In this document: positions 21,905-35,900 of the stretch, in pieces | How positions within the stretch are numbered: the first letter of the stretch is position 1 | How the letters are laid out: each line of letters begins with the position of its first letter | DNA from: Tigriopus japonicus | Taxonomy: Eukaryota; Arthropoda; Copepoda; Harpacticoida; Harpacticidae | Assembly (NCBI GenBank): GCA_010645155.1 | Contig: JAAGOF010000131.1 | Coordinates: 163,974 to 227,973, forward strand | Reading direction: 5' to 3' | Length of the DNA: 64,000 bases | Program-made: the position numbers and the translations under genes | Notes under the pieces: generated by a model | What the model saw: only the letters and a program-made list of their open reading frames with translations | What the model was told of the DNA's origin: nothing | The model's database searches: none

Positions 21905-23246
21905 TTTAGATCATGAAGTCCCAACTTGTAGATTATTTGGAATTCTACGATATAATTCCTTCTGGACAGCATGGGTTTCGAGCTTATTTTAGTACTGTAA
22001 CCCAAGTGGTTAATGAGCAGATAATTGACGGGCTTGAAAGTCACGAGTCAGTTGATGTAGTCTATCTGGACTTTGCCAAGGTCTTTGATAAGGTAGATCA
22101 TAGTCTTTTGCTTGATCAACTCAAAGAGTTTGGGATACAGGGTGAGGTCCTGAATTGGATTGGTAGTTTCACTTTCAAGAGTGATAGGAAGCAAATAGTC
22201 AAGGTTCAAGGATCATTTAGTGGCATGTATGATGACAATGGTAATGGTAAAAAAGGTGTTCCACAAGGTTCATTCTTAGGTCCGCGCCTGTTTATTCTCT
22301 TTATTGCTCCTTTCCAGAAGTTCAGTACAAAAGCCAGTATTTCATCAAATGCTGATGACTAGGGACGGGCAAAAAGTGTAAAAAGATTTTTGGTAACATA
22401 AACACATTTATTTGTCTTTTTGCACTTTTCGCCTTTATTTGCGCGATTTTTTACGAATTCGGCCTAAAATGAACAAATTGTTGAGAGTTAGCTATTTCTT
22501 TTTGAAAATGTTTACTTTTGGAAGATTTTTTTTTTAAATTTTAAACTGAATCTGATTTTACGGCTCCCAGAGTAGGCTAGTATTGTCTTGATTACTACTA
22601 CCTCAATATCTAAATTTTGCTGTGCAAGATTGAAAAATAACAAGCACGTGACAAGAAAGTATCTTGTTGTTGTTGTTGTTGAAAATATGTTGTTTCAGAA
22701 ATTTCAGTTTTTTTCTGCGAATTTTTTAAATTTTGTTTGCGCTTTTTTAGTTTTATTTGCGCTTTTGACCTTTTCTGCATTTTATTTTACGATTTTGGGC
22801 TGATTTTTGTGCAACTTTTGGTAACCAAAAGCTTGGTTATATTTGCACTTTTTGCCCACTCTACTGATGACACAAAAATAGTTCGTGGAAGGAATGGTCA
22901 GAGCTCAAAAAGTCTAGTTGATGGCTTGGAGAAAGTTTACTCTTGGGTTGCAAAGAGTAACGTGTCATTGAACGGGATGAAACTCCCAAATGACGTATGG
23001 GACGCCAAGATTAGAAGTTCCATTCAAAGACATTAGAGGTTGCGATATTGAGCAGGTATCGTCCATGAGGGACTTAGGAGTTGTCATCCAAGATGATGGA
23101 AAGTTTGATGAGCATATCCAGTTGAAAGTGGGGAAGGCATTTCAAACGTGCGGCTGGATCTATCGCACTTTCAAGTCCAGAGATGGTATTACGATGCTAA
23201 CTCTGTACAAGTCGATTGTTCAACCGCATCTTGACTATGCTTCCCT
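21905..23246 (+). mobile_element. LINE copy 2, 5'-truncated, interrupted by a hAT element
   Basis: Same family as the LINE at 1-3300. The frame 21913-22359 is open (QLVDYLE, VYLDFAKVFDKVDHSLL, GVPQGSFLGPRLFIL) up to the active-site region, where the sequence NADD is broken by the element at 22360-22863. LINE sequence resumes at 22864 and continues (SMRDLGVVIQDDGKFDEHIQ, then LYKSIVQPHLDYAS) until it stops abruptly at 23246 against another family A fragment. It starts in the middle of reverse transcriptase, as 5'-truncated LINE copies commonly do. Confidence 0.9.
22360..22863 (+). mobile_element. hAT MITE, family A, inside LINE copy 2
   Basis: TAGGGACGGGCAAAAAGTG at the left and CACTTTTTGCCCACTCTA at the right, flanked by the perfect 8-bp duplication CTGATGAC (22352-22359 and 22864-22871). 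Length 504 bp. The duplicated octamer is LINE sequence encoding part of the reverse transcriptase active site. Confidence 0.95.
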
Positions 23247-23554
23247 AAAAATATCTAAAAATATCAGAAGGACAATATTCAATGAGATTTCCCCATTCTT
23301 GTGTCTTGTTTGAGTTATATAGATTGTCTGAACTTTTGTGATGATGAGTGTTAAATCACATTTAGTTTTCAAATTTGGAAAAAAAATCTTCCAAAAGAAA
23401 ATATTTTCAAAGAAGAAATAGCAAATTCTCAACAATTTATACAATTTAGGCCAAAAAAGTAAAAAAATCGTGCAAATAAAGGTGAAAAGTGCAAAAAGAC
23501 AAATAAATGTGTTTATGTTACCAAAAATCTTTTTGCACTTTTTGCCCGTCCCTA
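23247..23554 (-). mobile_element. Truncated inverted copy of family A element
   Basis: The reverse complement of this stretch matches the left 200 bases of the element at 22360 and ends in the canonical CCCGTCCCTA. The other terminus is missing at the junction with the LINE. With the copy at 22360 it forms a long inverted repeat. Confidence 0.85.
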
Positions 23555-23704
23555 CTGATTAGATAGACTGGCTCAAACTATGCCTGATTGGCCCTAGCAG
23601 CTCAAAAATCGTACTAGTATTTAACTTTCCAAAAACTTGCCGTCGGATAAATCCAAATTCTAATGATCGATGAAGTAGTAATAATGAAATTGGGAATACA
23701 GATG

Positions 23705-23710
23705 TTTATT
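23705..23710 (-). terminator. Polyadenylation signal of the fibrinogen-related gene
   Basis: AATAAA on the minus strand, about 245 bases beyond the stop codon at 23953. Confidence 0.5.
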
Positions 23711-23952
23711 AAACTTTCGAGAAACAAACGATTCAAATAGGTTTTTCTTTATGTACTGTACAACATTAAGGCACTATTTTTCACCATTGTCATTCATTCC
23801 ACACGGGTCAAATTGCCCAAATGAACTTGGTCCAGGTTATCAAAAACTGTGAAATTTATATTCATCTTTTCAGGGACCCTCTTATACGCAAAAGAGCGTC
23901 CCTTTTCACAACATTCTTAAGAAGTAAGTGATGGCATTGGTTGGTTGGAGAT

Positions 23953-26900
23953 TCATAGCTCCTCTTTGTGTTTCTTCTTGGTCTGTTTGGTCTTGAAATT
24001 TTTCGGATTGGTTAGCGTGTTACTCATTGAAAGCAACTCGGGCACTTCAACCTTATTCGCTGGAGCCTTTGGTGGACTAGGAAGGGGGAATTTCAGGTCT
24101 TTACTGTTCCTGCCAGCCTTTTGAGGTGACGAACTGTGAGCGTAATTTCCAAATCCGGTTTCTGCAAGAACAAATCATTGATTTTCAGTTAATTGTCGAT
24201 TTAATCTTAGGCGTTGATTGATTTGATAAAAATGGTGCAGTACACTAGATTGAACTAGCTATTCACTTGTTAATGTTATGCACATTTGGATTGAGCACGA
24301 GAAAGCTATGATTTTATCCATGTCTCTTTTTGCAATATTTTGCAATTTAGCAAACCACAATCGATTTACAATAAAAGCTCTTTTGATGTTTCAAGTCTTC
24401 TTTTTCTCAAATGGCCCTTTCAGCTTTGCAACTTGAATTGTTCAACATGTTTCGAGAAATTGGGAATGCCAATCTTTAGTTCAATGACCTTGGCATGCAT
24501 TGGCTTTGCATAAGGAGAGAGACACAAAGAAAAGGACCCCCAAATTTCAAAATCGATCCATCCGAAATTGCCCGGCCTTGGTTTGTCTGGTCTGATCTCA
24601 TACAGATGTGAGATTTGCCTTTGATTATTGGACAAAAGAGACCAGATTTAGGTGGACGGTTTTTAGGGTTTTACAATGTTACATTTGGAAATTGATCAAA
24701 GGGTTATCCTTATCGTCAACCAATTTTCAAATTTTCATTGTGCCAAATTCTTGGTGCTGTCATTCAGTTCAATGGTTCGATTCACAAAAATTTCAATACT
24801 CAAGTTCAAACAAATTTGGATTGAGATTCCTAAGTGCGTCCGCTTTGATCCATCACTTCAACCGAACAAAAAGTCCTTTCATCAGCCCAAGATAAGTAGA
24901 TAAAGTTCTGCTACACACCAAAAGTTAAAAACCTTGATTAGGTTTTTATGCCCTCATACCTTATATCAGGATTTGTTTCTCAAGTAATTTTCCCTTACAG
25001 GACCATTACACTTTACTTTCACTCCATTACTTGGATTCATAATGGAGGTGTTGACTTAGGAACACGTTTTTCTTCATAAATTTGCCAAAAGAGTCTGAAG
25101 TGCTTGGCATCTTTTCTGTCTTTGTTATTTTAAGAAAAAAATCGATTGAACCAACTTAAACCATTGCCCACAAAGCTTCTTTGGCCAATGCCAACTTTAT
25201 ATTCATCAACGCTCGCTCAAGTCTCGCTCTCAGAGTTGCGTTTGATCAACGTTTGTTTAGTGTTTGCTTTTTCAATCTTACCCAAAGGTTTGTGGATTTG
25301 AGGTCTGATCTTCATTACGGTTTTTCTCAGCGAGTAGTTGTAACCAGTCCACGTGTACCAATTGATACCATCTGCGAAACTTCGATGAGGCCCATCCAAG
25401 GCCCAACCATTGAGATTGCTATCGTGGCAATTGCCATACCACCAACCACCCTGAAAACCAATGGAAAAATTATCTCTTTACTCCATACTCATTCACCTTT
25501 CAAAACTCTAAAGAGACCAAAATCTTATTTTTCATTTTTGCTAGGCTTACAATTTTTGTTACTATGCAGTACCCGAAGCCAACGCGATGTTTTAGTTTGA
25601 CAAAAAGTTGAATTGCCAAATTTGTTCACGGTCATCAATCATCAATTTTGAATATTGAGAGGCACATAAGGACAGTAAAAGCTTCAAGGCCTCAGCTTCT
25701 AATTGTCCCAAAGTGTCGTTTCCAAGTGTTTTTTTAGAGTAAAAGAGCTTCTGAGGAAAGATGGACAATCGCAACAAATCACTTTTTTCGTTTTTCTTCT
25801 AACAAATGCCCATTTGGGAGGGTTCAAAAATATTTCAGGGAAATATTGAAAACAAGGCAAAACTATTTTCTTTGATAATTTTGATCCTGTCTGTGTTTAG
25901 AGTGTATTTTTATGCATCCAATTGAGGTCGTGTAGACTATTTTCCCTCAAAGAAATCTCTGTCGTGGATTTCCGTCAAGGTTTAGAACCCCTAATCTTAA
26001 GAACAGAGCACATGTTTGTTTATAGAGACCCTAAAAGCCGACAATAAACAGAAACAATCAAGTTTTTCGAGATCACTTTACAATGCACGTGTATAGCCAA
26101 AAGTCATTTGCACTATTAATTTCAAACTGCAAGAAGGTAATGCTAAAACTGTTTGAATAGCGTGTTCTCAATAAAGTAATTATATTCACTTTGCTCTGGG
26201 TTCAATTTCAATTTCAACACATTTAGAACAACCAAAGCCGTATATCGAAACAACACTCCATGGTACAAAACCATAGAGATTGTAAAGAAATTGCCTTGAG
26301 CACATGGTCGCTTCTCTATGGCTACAAGCGAGATTTATACCACTCACGCTAGCTTCCACGCAACTGACTGATTTACCTTATAGAGACGAGCACAACTTCG
26401 CTCGGAGAATTCCCCATCTCGCTGATCGTTGTCCACATCAAAAGTGGAAAAGGCCAGGCCATTATGGCTGAAAAGCGAGTCTCCGGCATTACCATAGAAC
26501 AGATTCTGATGATACATTCGAAAGCTATCTGCCTCGTCGCCCAGACGAAATGATCGGTATCTGGCGAACCGCTGGTTTCCACTCCAATCTTCCAAATCGA
26601 TGGCCAATTCATAGCTCGTGTAGTTGTCACAGTTGGTCATGGCCCATATTAGAATGTTCCCTAAAATATCAAAAATAATTGGTATCAAGTGAACGATGAA
26701 TCCGCCATAAACCTTAGCTGGGAGGAGATATTTTCTGTTTCAAGTCTCGAAGAACGCAGAGAGAAATGAAAGAGAAAATTCCTCCCAAATTGAAGGCACG
26801 GTGATTGATAGTCTGTAGACTAACATACACAGACATTCTTTGTAACTCTGGAGGCAACATCCATGGACCGTGCGAAATTGTGACACACACAATTGATTCT

Positions 26901-29900
26901 AGGCACGGTTTAATTACATTTTGACTTGTACTTTAAGCTCGTCCAACGACAAGATCAACGACAGGATTAGATCTCGGTCAATAAATGCATGTTGGAAGGA
27001 CTGACTTGTGTGCCAAATTTGGGAGCATTCTAGACAAAGGAAAACTCCAGTTTCAGAACTACTAAACTCGATTCCGGGGAATTTCAAAGAAAGGAGAAGA
27101 GACCCCGACATCTCTATCCCGTTAATTCCCTCGTTTTCCATTGTAAATCTTCCAAGTTGGGGACAAGAAGTGAAAAGAAAAAAGACGATCATCATTAGCG
27201 GTCTAATCTACTGGTTCAACACCACTTTATTCAAGTCGTATCAAAGACCCTTGGCATACTTCGTGGTGGAAATGACTTCTCTTTCTGTCTTTTTTTCGCT
27301 CAGGACAAAAATTATAGAATACAACAGTTCTGTAGAGCTCGTGACATCCTACATTTCAACGGAAAAAGTCGTTTTTTAATCTTTCCCAAGATATAAAGAA
27401 GCCTTTGATGTTGTGCAAGGGATTGGACCGGATATTTTTCTTTCGTAAAAAGGTTGTCTGGTCCACGTCTGGTTCCAATTTGATACCATGGGTTCCTTCG
27501 GAAAATGGCTTTTCGTCGTTTGGGGAACATGATTTTTAGTTCTGACTGAATCGAGTGTTCCAGGTGTTCCTCATTGTGGAAATGAAAGATGAATTGCTCT
27601 GGATTCTCTTGAGCGAGTACTGAATTTTGATCTCGGATGAACAAGTGGAATTGTTCCAGACGGCAAACAAGCCAGTAAGTAAGCCCATCTGTGGAGCAAG
27701 TGGAACAAAGCGAGCGAGAAAGAGAAGAACGCTGAACTCTAATGCAATTTGAGGCAAATGACCCGTGTGATCCAACTTTGAGTCTGCATTAAACTCCTCA
27801 GAATCTCAAAGAGAAGTGATGGGAAAGGCCGGAAGGCTCACGGAGTCTCCGAATAGCCTTGAAACCATGGAATCTCGTTAAAAGATCTCCTGCTCTGCTA
27901 TTCGAGGAGTCTGCTTTAGCGTTCGTCAAGGTTGTTTGGTCTTAAATTCTTGTTAGAGAAACCCGACCTTGAGAATTGTTTACCAAAAGGTTTTAAAGTG
28001 GGATTGGATTGGATGGTCTGTTCTTTTCGACCACAACACTTGTGGCTATTACCAGCAAATTGCATTCCATTATACAACTGCCTCACAGATATTGTCTCCG
28101 TTTTTTGGACATTTGAAGTTGTTATTACTTTTTTGCAGCTTCAAATGAGCCTCAAAATGCAAAATGACAACAATTTCAGATCCATTTTCCAGCAAAAGAG
28201 AAAGCTGAAAAAACAAAAGTCCGCTAGAACAAGTGAATGAAACATGTTGGAAGGTTCACCTAAGACATTCATATAAGGGATGAGGATAAACGAATGGAAA
28301 ATCAAGCGGATGTCTGAGAGAATATGTGTGGGTTTTGTGTGGAAAAAGATAGAGTGGTTTTATATTTGAAGGTCCAAAAAGGCCATTAAGTTTGAGCAAA
28401 GGTCAAAGGCATTCCGGATTAGGTCTTGTGGCTAGCAAGATTCTCTCTAGTCTACAAAATGGCAACAAATACCTGCTTCCAGACAGATTCTGTGGATATG
28501 AATGTCTAGGAAGGAAAACTCGACCAATGATATCGACAAGGAACTATGATCAATTCTGTTGAGTCACATTTCAATTTTAGGTGGACTGAAAGTCATTTTG
28601 TTGGGGGTGTTTGAAAGTATAGTGGAAGCATAATGGAGGCATATTAAGAAAAAGTAGAAATTACCACTTTATTCGCTGCGTTATTCAATTACAAAAATCC
28701 ACTTTACGAACTGAGACTTTACTCCGGCTTAGTTGTTTCTACTGTGTCTAAGTATTACAAATGCCCCAATAACCGACCTTGAGTCGTTAACAAATTAGCA
28801 AGCAAGGTTGTGCCTGTAGCCTTTGTAATGATTTGATCGCTTAAAATGTTTTTCGTATTTGTCTATAAGCAAAGACAATATTCAATTTTGCTTTGACGTC
28901 ATTATTTGAATTCAACGTAATAAATACCATATTAGGTGGATCATTAAATAATAAACGGATACAACTGTTTCTCATTTAATTTCAAAAGTGCCATACCATT
29001 GTGGGCCCAATTTGATATTTTACATGCACTCTTTGATACAATGATACATGCAAATAAAGTAACCAAAAAGGTTTCAAGGTCTTGCAATCTTTCCTAACAA
29101 CTGGTTCTGAGAGCAAAGCAATCCAAATGTGAATGAGATTATTGCATCAAGATATTTAGAACTTTTAGATTCTTCAGTGACAAGCTATACTTAGACGAAC
29201 CACCTCAATTGAAGTTTGCCGATGTTACTCAATTTTGTTGAAAAAATAATGGAGCACTTTAAAGGCTCAGATATTTCAACACAAGTCGGACACGAACACT
29301 CAAAGGAATTTCAATTTTACGGGTTTAAAGTCCACATTAAAATTCTTTGTAAGAAAAGTTTCATGAGCCTGTATTGTAATTTGAGGCATTTTCGAGCACC
29401 ACCATTAAAGTGATACGTTTTTAAGAATAGACTTATCTCAACCAAGAAAATGTCTTCAAATCTAATTTAATGAAGACAAATGGTACAAATGAACTTGATA
29501 GATCCATTTCGTGAAACTGAAACTAGACTCAATACTTCAACGACCTTACTTTTAAACTAAAACATTTATAGGATAGAAAATGGGATCAATGCTTCAATAC
29601 TTCAAAGGTACCACATTATCTAAAAAGGTTTTTTTTCTATATCAATTTTGAGCTTAAATATGCTTATTTCTAAAGGTGCTAAAATTACTTACTACTTGTT
29701 TCCAGGAACTGAAAGGATAATTCTATTTTAGATCTTTTTGTTGTTCCATAATTCACACACCTGTGAGTCCTTCGTGTTAACCGAATAATTTTTTGGACTC
29801 AATGATTTTGATAGATTCGAATCTTGTGGCAAATTGAAAAATCAGCGAAGAGACATTTAGACAGACTTTGTCAAATTCGTTCCAGTTTTGGGTTTTCTTA

Positions 29901-32900
29901 TCAAACTGATTTGAATCCATCCAGAATTAAACTTCATTGGTTTATTTATCTTTCTCTCTTGTTGAGAATCATTGCTTGAACGGTGATATGAGTGTTTTCG
30001 TTTCCATTGCTTAAGGTTTCTTAAAGAACTTTCTTGATGGAGGAGAGAGAGTTCTTTGCCCATGGAAGGCCCAATTTGCAGTCTGGATTTGTCGAGACAA
30101 CTACGCTAGGTGAGCAAATACACTTAAAGTTGTATAAAGTCGTCCTTCGTAAGCCCTCGGCGAAGTTCTATTCTGAGAGAAAAAAGACTTCAATTTACAG
30201 GCCAGAAATATTGCCTGTGGCAGTCAAGATAGGAAATATAAGTTCTTGTCTATTCGCAAAAGTTCTCAAGGCTTTCAAAATGATGTCCTGCTTCAAGTTT
30301 ACCGCCCAAAAGGAACAGATCAGAAAGTTCTAAAACAGTTCCAAAAATGGGGAAAGCCTTTGAGAGGTGGTGGTTTCATATTTTTTAGGAGGGAGCGTTA
30401 GCTCGCTGAACCGAACCTAATCTCGCTTCTTTTTCCAGGCCACGTCGAGTTATCTGACTCTAAAAGATATTACACCTGATGCAGATATTCATTCGACAGC
30501 CTTGAAATGGCCATTGACCTTTATTGCCATTGACGCTCTCCGACGGTACAGTTTGACCTTTGGTTTCATAACAAAAGAGGCAAAGGCCACCCACTACGTA
30601 CGATGTGCAAAAACTCAAAACCCTTTCAGGCTTCATGCATTCATTTCCCGCATTCCCGAAAACTTTCGCGAGGAGGAATATCAACAGCATGAATTGAATG
30701 CAAATGAACTTGGTTGTGACTGCAGTCGTTGAAGCACATTTTTGATAGAAGAACTCTTGAGGATCTAGTTCCAATTTCAGACATCGACCGCCTTTTCAAA
30801 GTCTCTGAGTTTGACTTGAGATTTCGCTGCATGAGCCTTCATTTTCATTCGGCCTTTTCGACATGAAGTCTCGATTATGCGGCAATAATTGTGCGACGAG
30901 TGTGTGTTTATGTGTCAGTTGGACATGAAAGGCAAAAAAAGCATTCATTTCGGCTCATTTCAATTCACGCACTTTTTCCCCATTCCCATTTAAAAAAGGC
31001 CAGTTCGCTATCTGCATTGGCTTCATCTCCGCAGATCCCAAACTGAATTATTGAAGTCTAGACAATGGAATAAGTTTGCCATTTTTCCGCTTCGAAGCCT
31101 TGATAATTGCGAGAGAAAAGCTGATTTTTTTGTTTGTCTTCCCTCAAGTAGTCTCCCGAGAGTTAGTCCGATTAGTGCATGCAGGATAAAAATATCTCTT
31201 TTTGGGGGTCTTGGGCCAAGCTATTTTGTGGTTGTTGCCTTGAGTGCAAAAATGCTATTAGCCTTTTATTGGCCTGCCAAACACAAGGCTTATAAGTAGG
31301 GACGGGCAGAAAGTGCAAATAATCTTACCCTTTTAGTTACCAAAAGTTGCAAAAAAATGTGCCCAAAAGTGCAAAACAAAGTGCAGAAAAATGTTGAAAG
31401 TGCAAATAAATGTCAAAAAGGAGCAAATAAGTGTCGAAAAAAGAGCAAATAAGTGTCAAAAAAGAGCAAATAAATGTCAAAAAAGTGCAAATAAATGCCA
31501 AAAAAAGAGCAAATAACTTCTTTTTGGACTTAAAACGTCATTCATGGAGTACCCACGGCTCCTAGTTGAGCAGGAGAAGTCATTTACAAGTTCAAAAGAC
31601 AATTGAGACGAGTTTGAGGTGAAGAGACAATGCCGCACAAGTAATAGAGGTCTATTAATTAGGTCACTAGCAAAAAGGATGTAAAGTCATTAAAAATACT
31701 CTAGTCAACAATCTTCTGAATTTTTCATTCCTAAGGTGGTCTTGTGGATGTATGTACCTAAAATATTGTCGAAGTATATTCAGCAATTGTTTATATGGCT
31801 TTACATCACTCCGTTTTCGTCCTTCAAGTTGTTCAAAAATATACATTGAAAATTGAACAGAAAAATACCCACGTGTGCCTAACAATTGCATCAAAGAAAA
31901 TAGTCAAAAATGTGTTTTAAGCAAGTTTTTAGCGACATTACTTCAATATTTGGCCCATGGCCTAATTACCAGAACTCAATTTCAAATGTGGCATTCATTG
32001 TCTCATCACATCAAAACTGTTCTCAAATACTTTTGGAACTTAAAAGTAATATCTCCAAGTCAATTAAACAATGTGTAGTGCTACATTGATGTATCCTTAG
32101 CTTGATGATTTTAAGTTTATAATGGCCTTTTTTAGAAGTAGTGATCTTTGTAGGCAACAAACCTAATTCTGCAATCTATATTGTTTATAGATCATTCCAT
32201 TACCATAACATGAGTTTCTTTAGGTTTGCTATTTGTTGGTTGCATGCAATGAGATTCTTTTGTTTAATATTTAGTTTAGTAAACAGGATGTTGTAGTTAA
32301 AGCCAAGATGGTGAATAAAGTGTGAGTTTTGCGTCTGAAATGCACATATTTCTTCAAGGTGCTAAGAATGGTTAATTGCAAATACAAGTTTTTTTGGCTA
32401 GTTCAAAATTTGATCTTGAAACTAAAAATTCTTACAAAAGCCACTACATTTTCTTAACAATTTGTCAATTTTGGCCAAAAACGTAAATAAAAAGTGCAAA
32501 TAAAGGTGAAAAGTGCAAAAGTGCAGAAAAATGGGTTTATGTTACCAAAAATCTTTTTACACTATTTGCCCGTCCCTACTTATAAGGGATGAAAGGGATA
32601 GTTCGAGCATGCCCATTCTTACCCAGCCAGAACTCGCGATCAAAGTCCCCGAACCCGACTTTGTAATCCTCCCAACCTCTCATGAAGTTCTCTCGTGGTT
32701 CCACATCATCCCGAACTTGGAACACCATCCAACCTCCACCTTCAGTCTCGAGATCACAGAAAACCCTCCAGGGTCCCTGGGCCAAATTTGGCGGATGGAT
32801 TAGGTACACACCACTGTGAGAGGCTCCTTGGGTGGCTTGAATATCGTGGCATGACGTTCCAACTTGATAAGATCCTGAAAGATTAAGAAAACGTGCAACA

Positions 32901-35900
32901 TCAGAAGAAGAAGAAGCAAGCCATTGACCTTGCCATCTAGCCTAAGGGGACTCCAACATGGAGACCTTAATCTTGTGGTATGATGGCAAGCAAATAGTTG
33001 ACTACTGTACTTTGCTATTCAAATTCCCTGACTCTAACTTTTAGGACCATTTGTGGATCACCTTTGAATGATCTTTTGTAGGGGTAGACATTGCAAATCC
33101 ATCGTCTGGAAGTGAATGAAAACTTGGAGAGTCTCTTGTTGGTGGGTGGATTCCATCTCGCGTTTTCTCTAGCCTGAAGGCACTACTTTTCGTAATCTCA
33201 GACTCGCGAGAGGTTTCTTATGCAATGCGAATGCTCATTCTAGAGATTGAATAACTTGAGCCGCAGCCAGACACTAACAACTTGCATTTTGATTATCTCG
33301 AATGGATCTCGCACCACCGACAATAAACTAGAGACAGAATTCTCTGTAATTTTGAGGGGGGTCGTCTCTCCCGGGAACCAAAGTTCGAATGCAATTACAA
33401 GCTATTCCAAGGATCTTGACGCCTCGAGATCTGCTTGTTAGGCATTCTCTCAGAAAAGTTTGACAAGATTGGAGAAAACTTTTATTTCGTCGACCTCAAA
33501 TTTCCGATTGGGTTTCTCGCTTCTCGCTTTTAATCAAGTTCAAAGGGTGTCTGAGAAGATCCCAGTTGTGAGGTGAATCACCGAAAAAAATGAGCCTCCT
33601 AAAGTGGATTTTAGTGATTTCTGATCAAGCTCCCCGAGCTTTGGATCAACGCCATCAGGAGGAAAAACGTAAAATGGAATCAATTTTCGATCCACAAACA
33701 CTCTCGCTTTCGTTTGACGTTGAAAGGGGAAAACTTTCGAGCATCTGGTCCGATCTAGAATTCTCGATTTGTGTCAGTGTGAAAACTTCATAAGTAATTC
33801 GTTGAGGCCTCTCTTAGTGGACAAAATCCGTCACGAAGAATCTCGCAATAAAATAACTTTGAGGATAGAATTTCAATTTCTTCCAAACGATGGACGAACC
33901 CAATCCGAACTTCCCTTGAGGCCAAAGAAAAGCAATTTCCATTCAAGGACATGACATACTTTGACATAAAATTGTTCCCTCGCACTTTATATCCCCCTAA
34001 TCGTGAAGGCAGAACGAACTCTTTAGTGTGCATGGCCAGAGGAGAAGTGATTTGGAAGTTTAACTTTCCCGCCAAGATCAATGGAAACAAGGAAAAGGAA
34101 GGGAGGACAAAGAATGAATGCGTATTCAAATGACAATTGATGTCAACCATGAAGAAAGTTTGCTCGCACTCAAGGGTTCTATTCTCTTAAAATCCTTTGA
34201 GTTTGCCCTCGTCACGAAGACGTCCAATGTTGTGTCTCTACTCTCTGCATTAGAATGAGTTCATTTATCTAATTATCAAACCAGGATTGCCAAAGATCCC
34301 AGGGAAACTCACGTGTGAAATCGTATGTTCGCCTAGTTCGCTTTCCAGTCTTTTCGTGGAGATTGTAGTCGTGAAGATGGGCCTGATGGCCGTGGTCATG
34401 GTGTCCATACTCGTGATGGTCATGATGATCAGGGTGATGATGGTCCAATGGATCGTGAAGATCGTGGAGGCTGTTGTCATGAAGGTGATTGGCGTCATGA
34501 TGATGGTGATGATCCTGTTCCGCATAACTACCAAAAAGTTGTGCATCCGCATGTCGTTCCGACCGCGTCAAGTTGAAGTCGTACTCCAAGACATCCCGAA
34601 CAGCCCTTTTGATTTTGTCCCCAAAGTTGGGTGGGTCACTTCCTTGATTTACCACGTGTTTTACCGTTGCCTGATCTGGCTGTGAGAAATGGTGCTGCAA
34701 AGGGAAAGCAGGAAGGAATGAGGGTCGATTGGGAATCTCCCGTCTTTAACAAGCCTCTTTGTTAACTTGGTGAACTTTTCTAGAGGTGCAATCAATGAGC
34801 TTTTGAATTTAAAGACCACTTTTCAAGCGGTAGTCAAGAGTTTGTTTGTTGTTTTCGCGAATACCGCCGATGTTGAGTTAAGGAGTTGCTTGGATAATTG
34901 CCAAGGAATAATAGAGAAAACAGCCATTATTTAAAACATGAGTGCTTATTAGGCTGACATCTTTCGTGGAGGACTTAATTTGTTTGCAATTATTCTTTTG
35001 ATGTCCCAATTACAACCTGAACCGTTCAAAACAAGCATATGGTATACCGCAAGAACTGAAGAAGGTGACTTTTTTGTTCCTGGAAATCTGTGCCTTTGTT
35101 TATTGTATTGTGTCAATGTTTATGTCTCAATTATAACCACACTCATCTTACTTCACTTCAAATGCATGTTCATATTTCGTGTGAATCCTTCAGAAAAAAA
35201 CCATTCTCCTATGCACAACCAATTTGGATTTTTGCCAGTAGAATGTATTCGACAAAAAAAAACCTTGCAAAACAGATTGCAATTTGCAAAAATTTAAAGA
35301 TCAATCAATCAAATAGGCTCGTACTCCCATATCTTTACAGAGACACAACGTCATCGATAAAAAATCAAGTTTGACGGAAAGCAATCCTCACAAATTGCAA
35401 AATATAAATTTTCTCTCCCAAATCTTTTGAATTATTGTGCAAAACCAGCAATAGTTGAATGGTTGTTAAGGTTAGATAGATATTGTCTGAGCATTACGTA
35501 AATAGGTCATAAATGAGAATTTTCGCACGCAGAGGCGTCATTACAAGAAAAATCAATAAGCAAAAGAACTTTTTGTTTATAGTGTGGCCAAACAGTACCC
35601 CAAAAAGCACTGAATTTCTGGACTGGGAGGCTAACGATGAGAATCATGATTTCATGTAGGATTGATTTTATTTCGTTCTTTTACAAACGAGACCTGGCTT
35701 GCATTGAGAAGAGCACATATTTCAAATTTCAGCTCAATCGAATGCCGGAGTGAAAAGTTATGCCTTCTCAAACTTATGTACTGAAGAGAGCATACAATGA
35801 ATGAACTCGCCCTTTTGTGATAAAACGATTACCAGTTAGTTCATTCATTATCGTTAGGATTTGCACTGAGCTTTGAGAGAGTATAACTTTTTACTCCGAC

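Larger units (their letters stand above)
26661..32622. other. Large intron of the fibrinogen-related gene
   Basis: Almost 6 kb. Contains the family A hAT element at 31297-32578. Short ORFs at 27008, 27312, 29216, 30034 and 30460 have no recognisable family and no supporting splice pattern. Nothing else seen. Confidence 0.5.

Noticed and set aside
30460..30774. Minus-strand ORF with a hydrophobic stretch ([13 protein letters not shown]) in an intron
   Set aside because: No recognisable domain, no splice or start evidence beyond chance; could be an alternative exon but not supportable.
34287..34685. Plus-strand ORF rich in Val and Met ([12 protein letters not shown])
   Set aside because: It is the antisense of the His-rich exon of the fibrinogen-related gene, which has splice sites and phase support.
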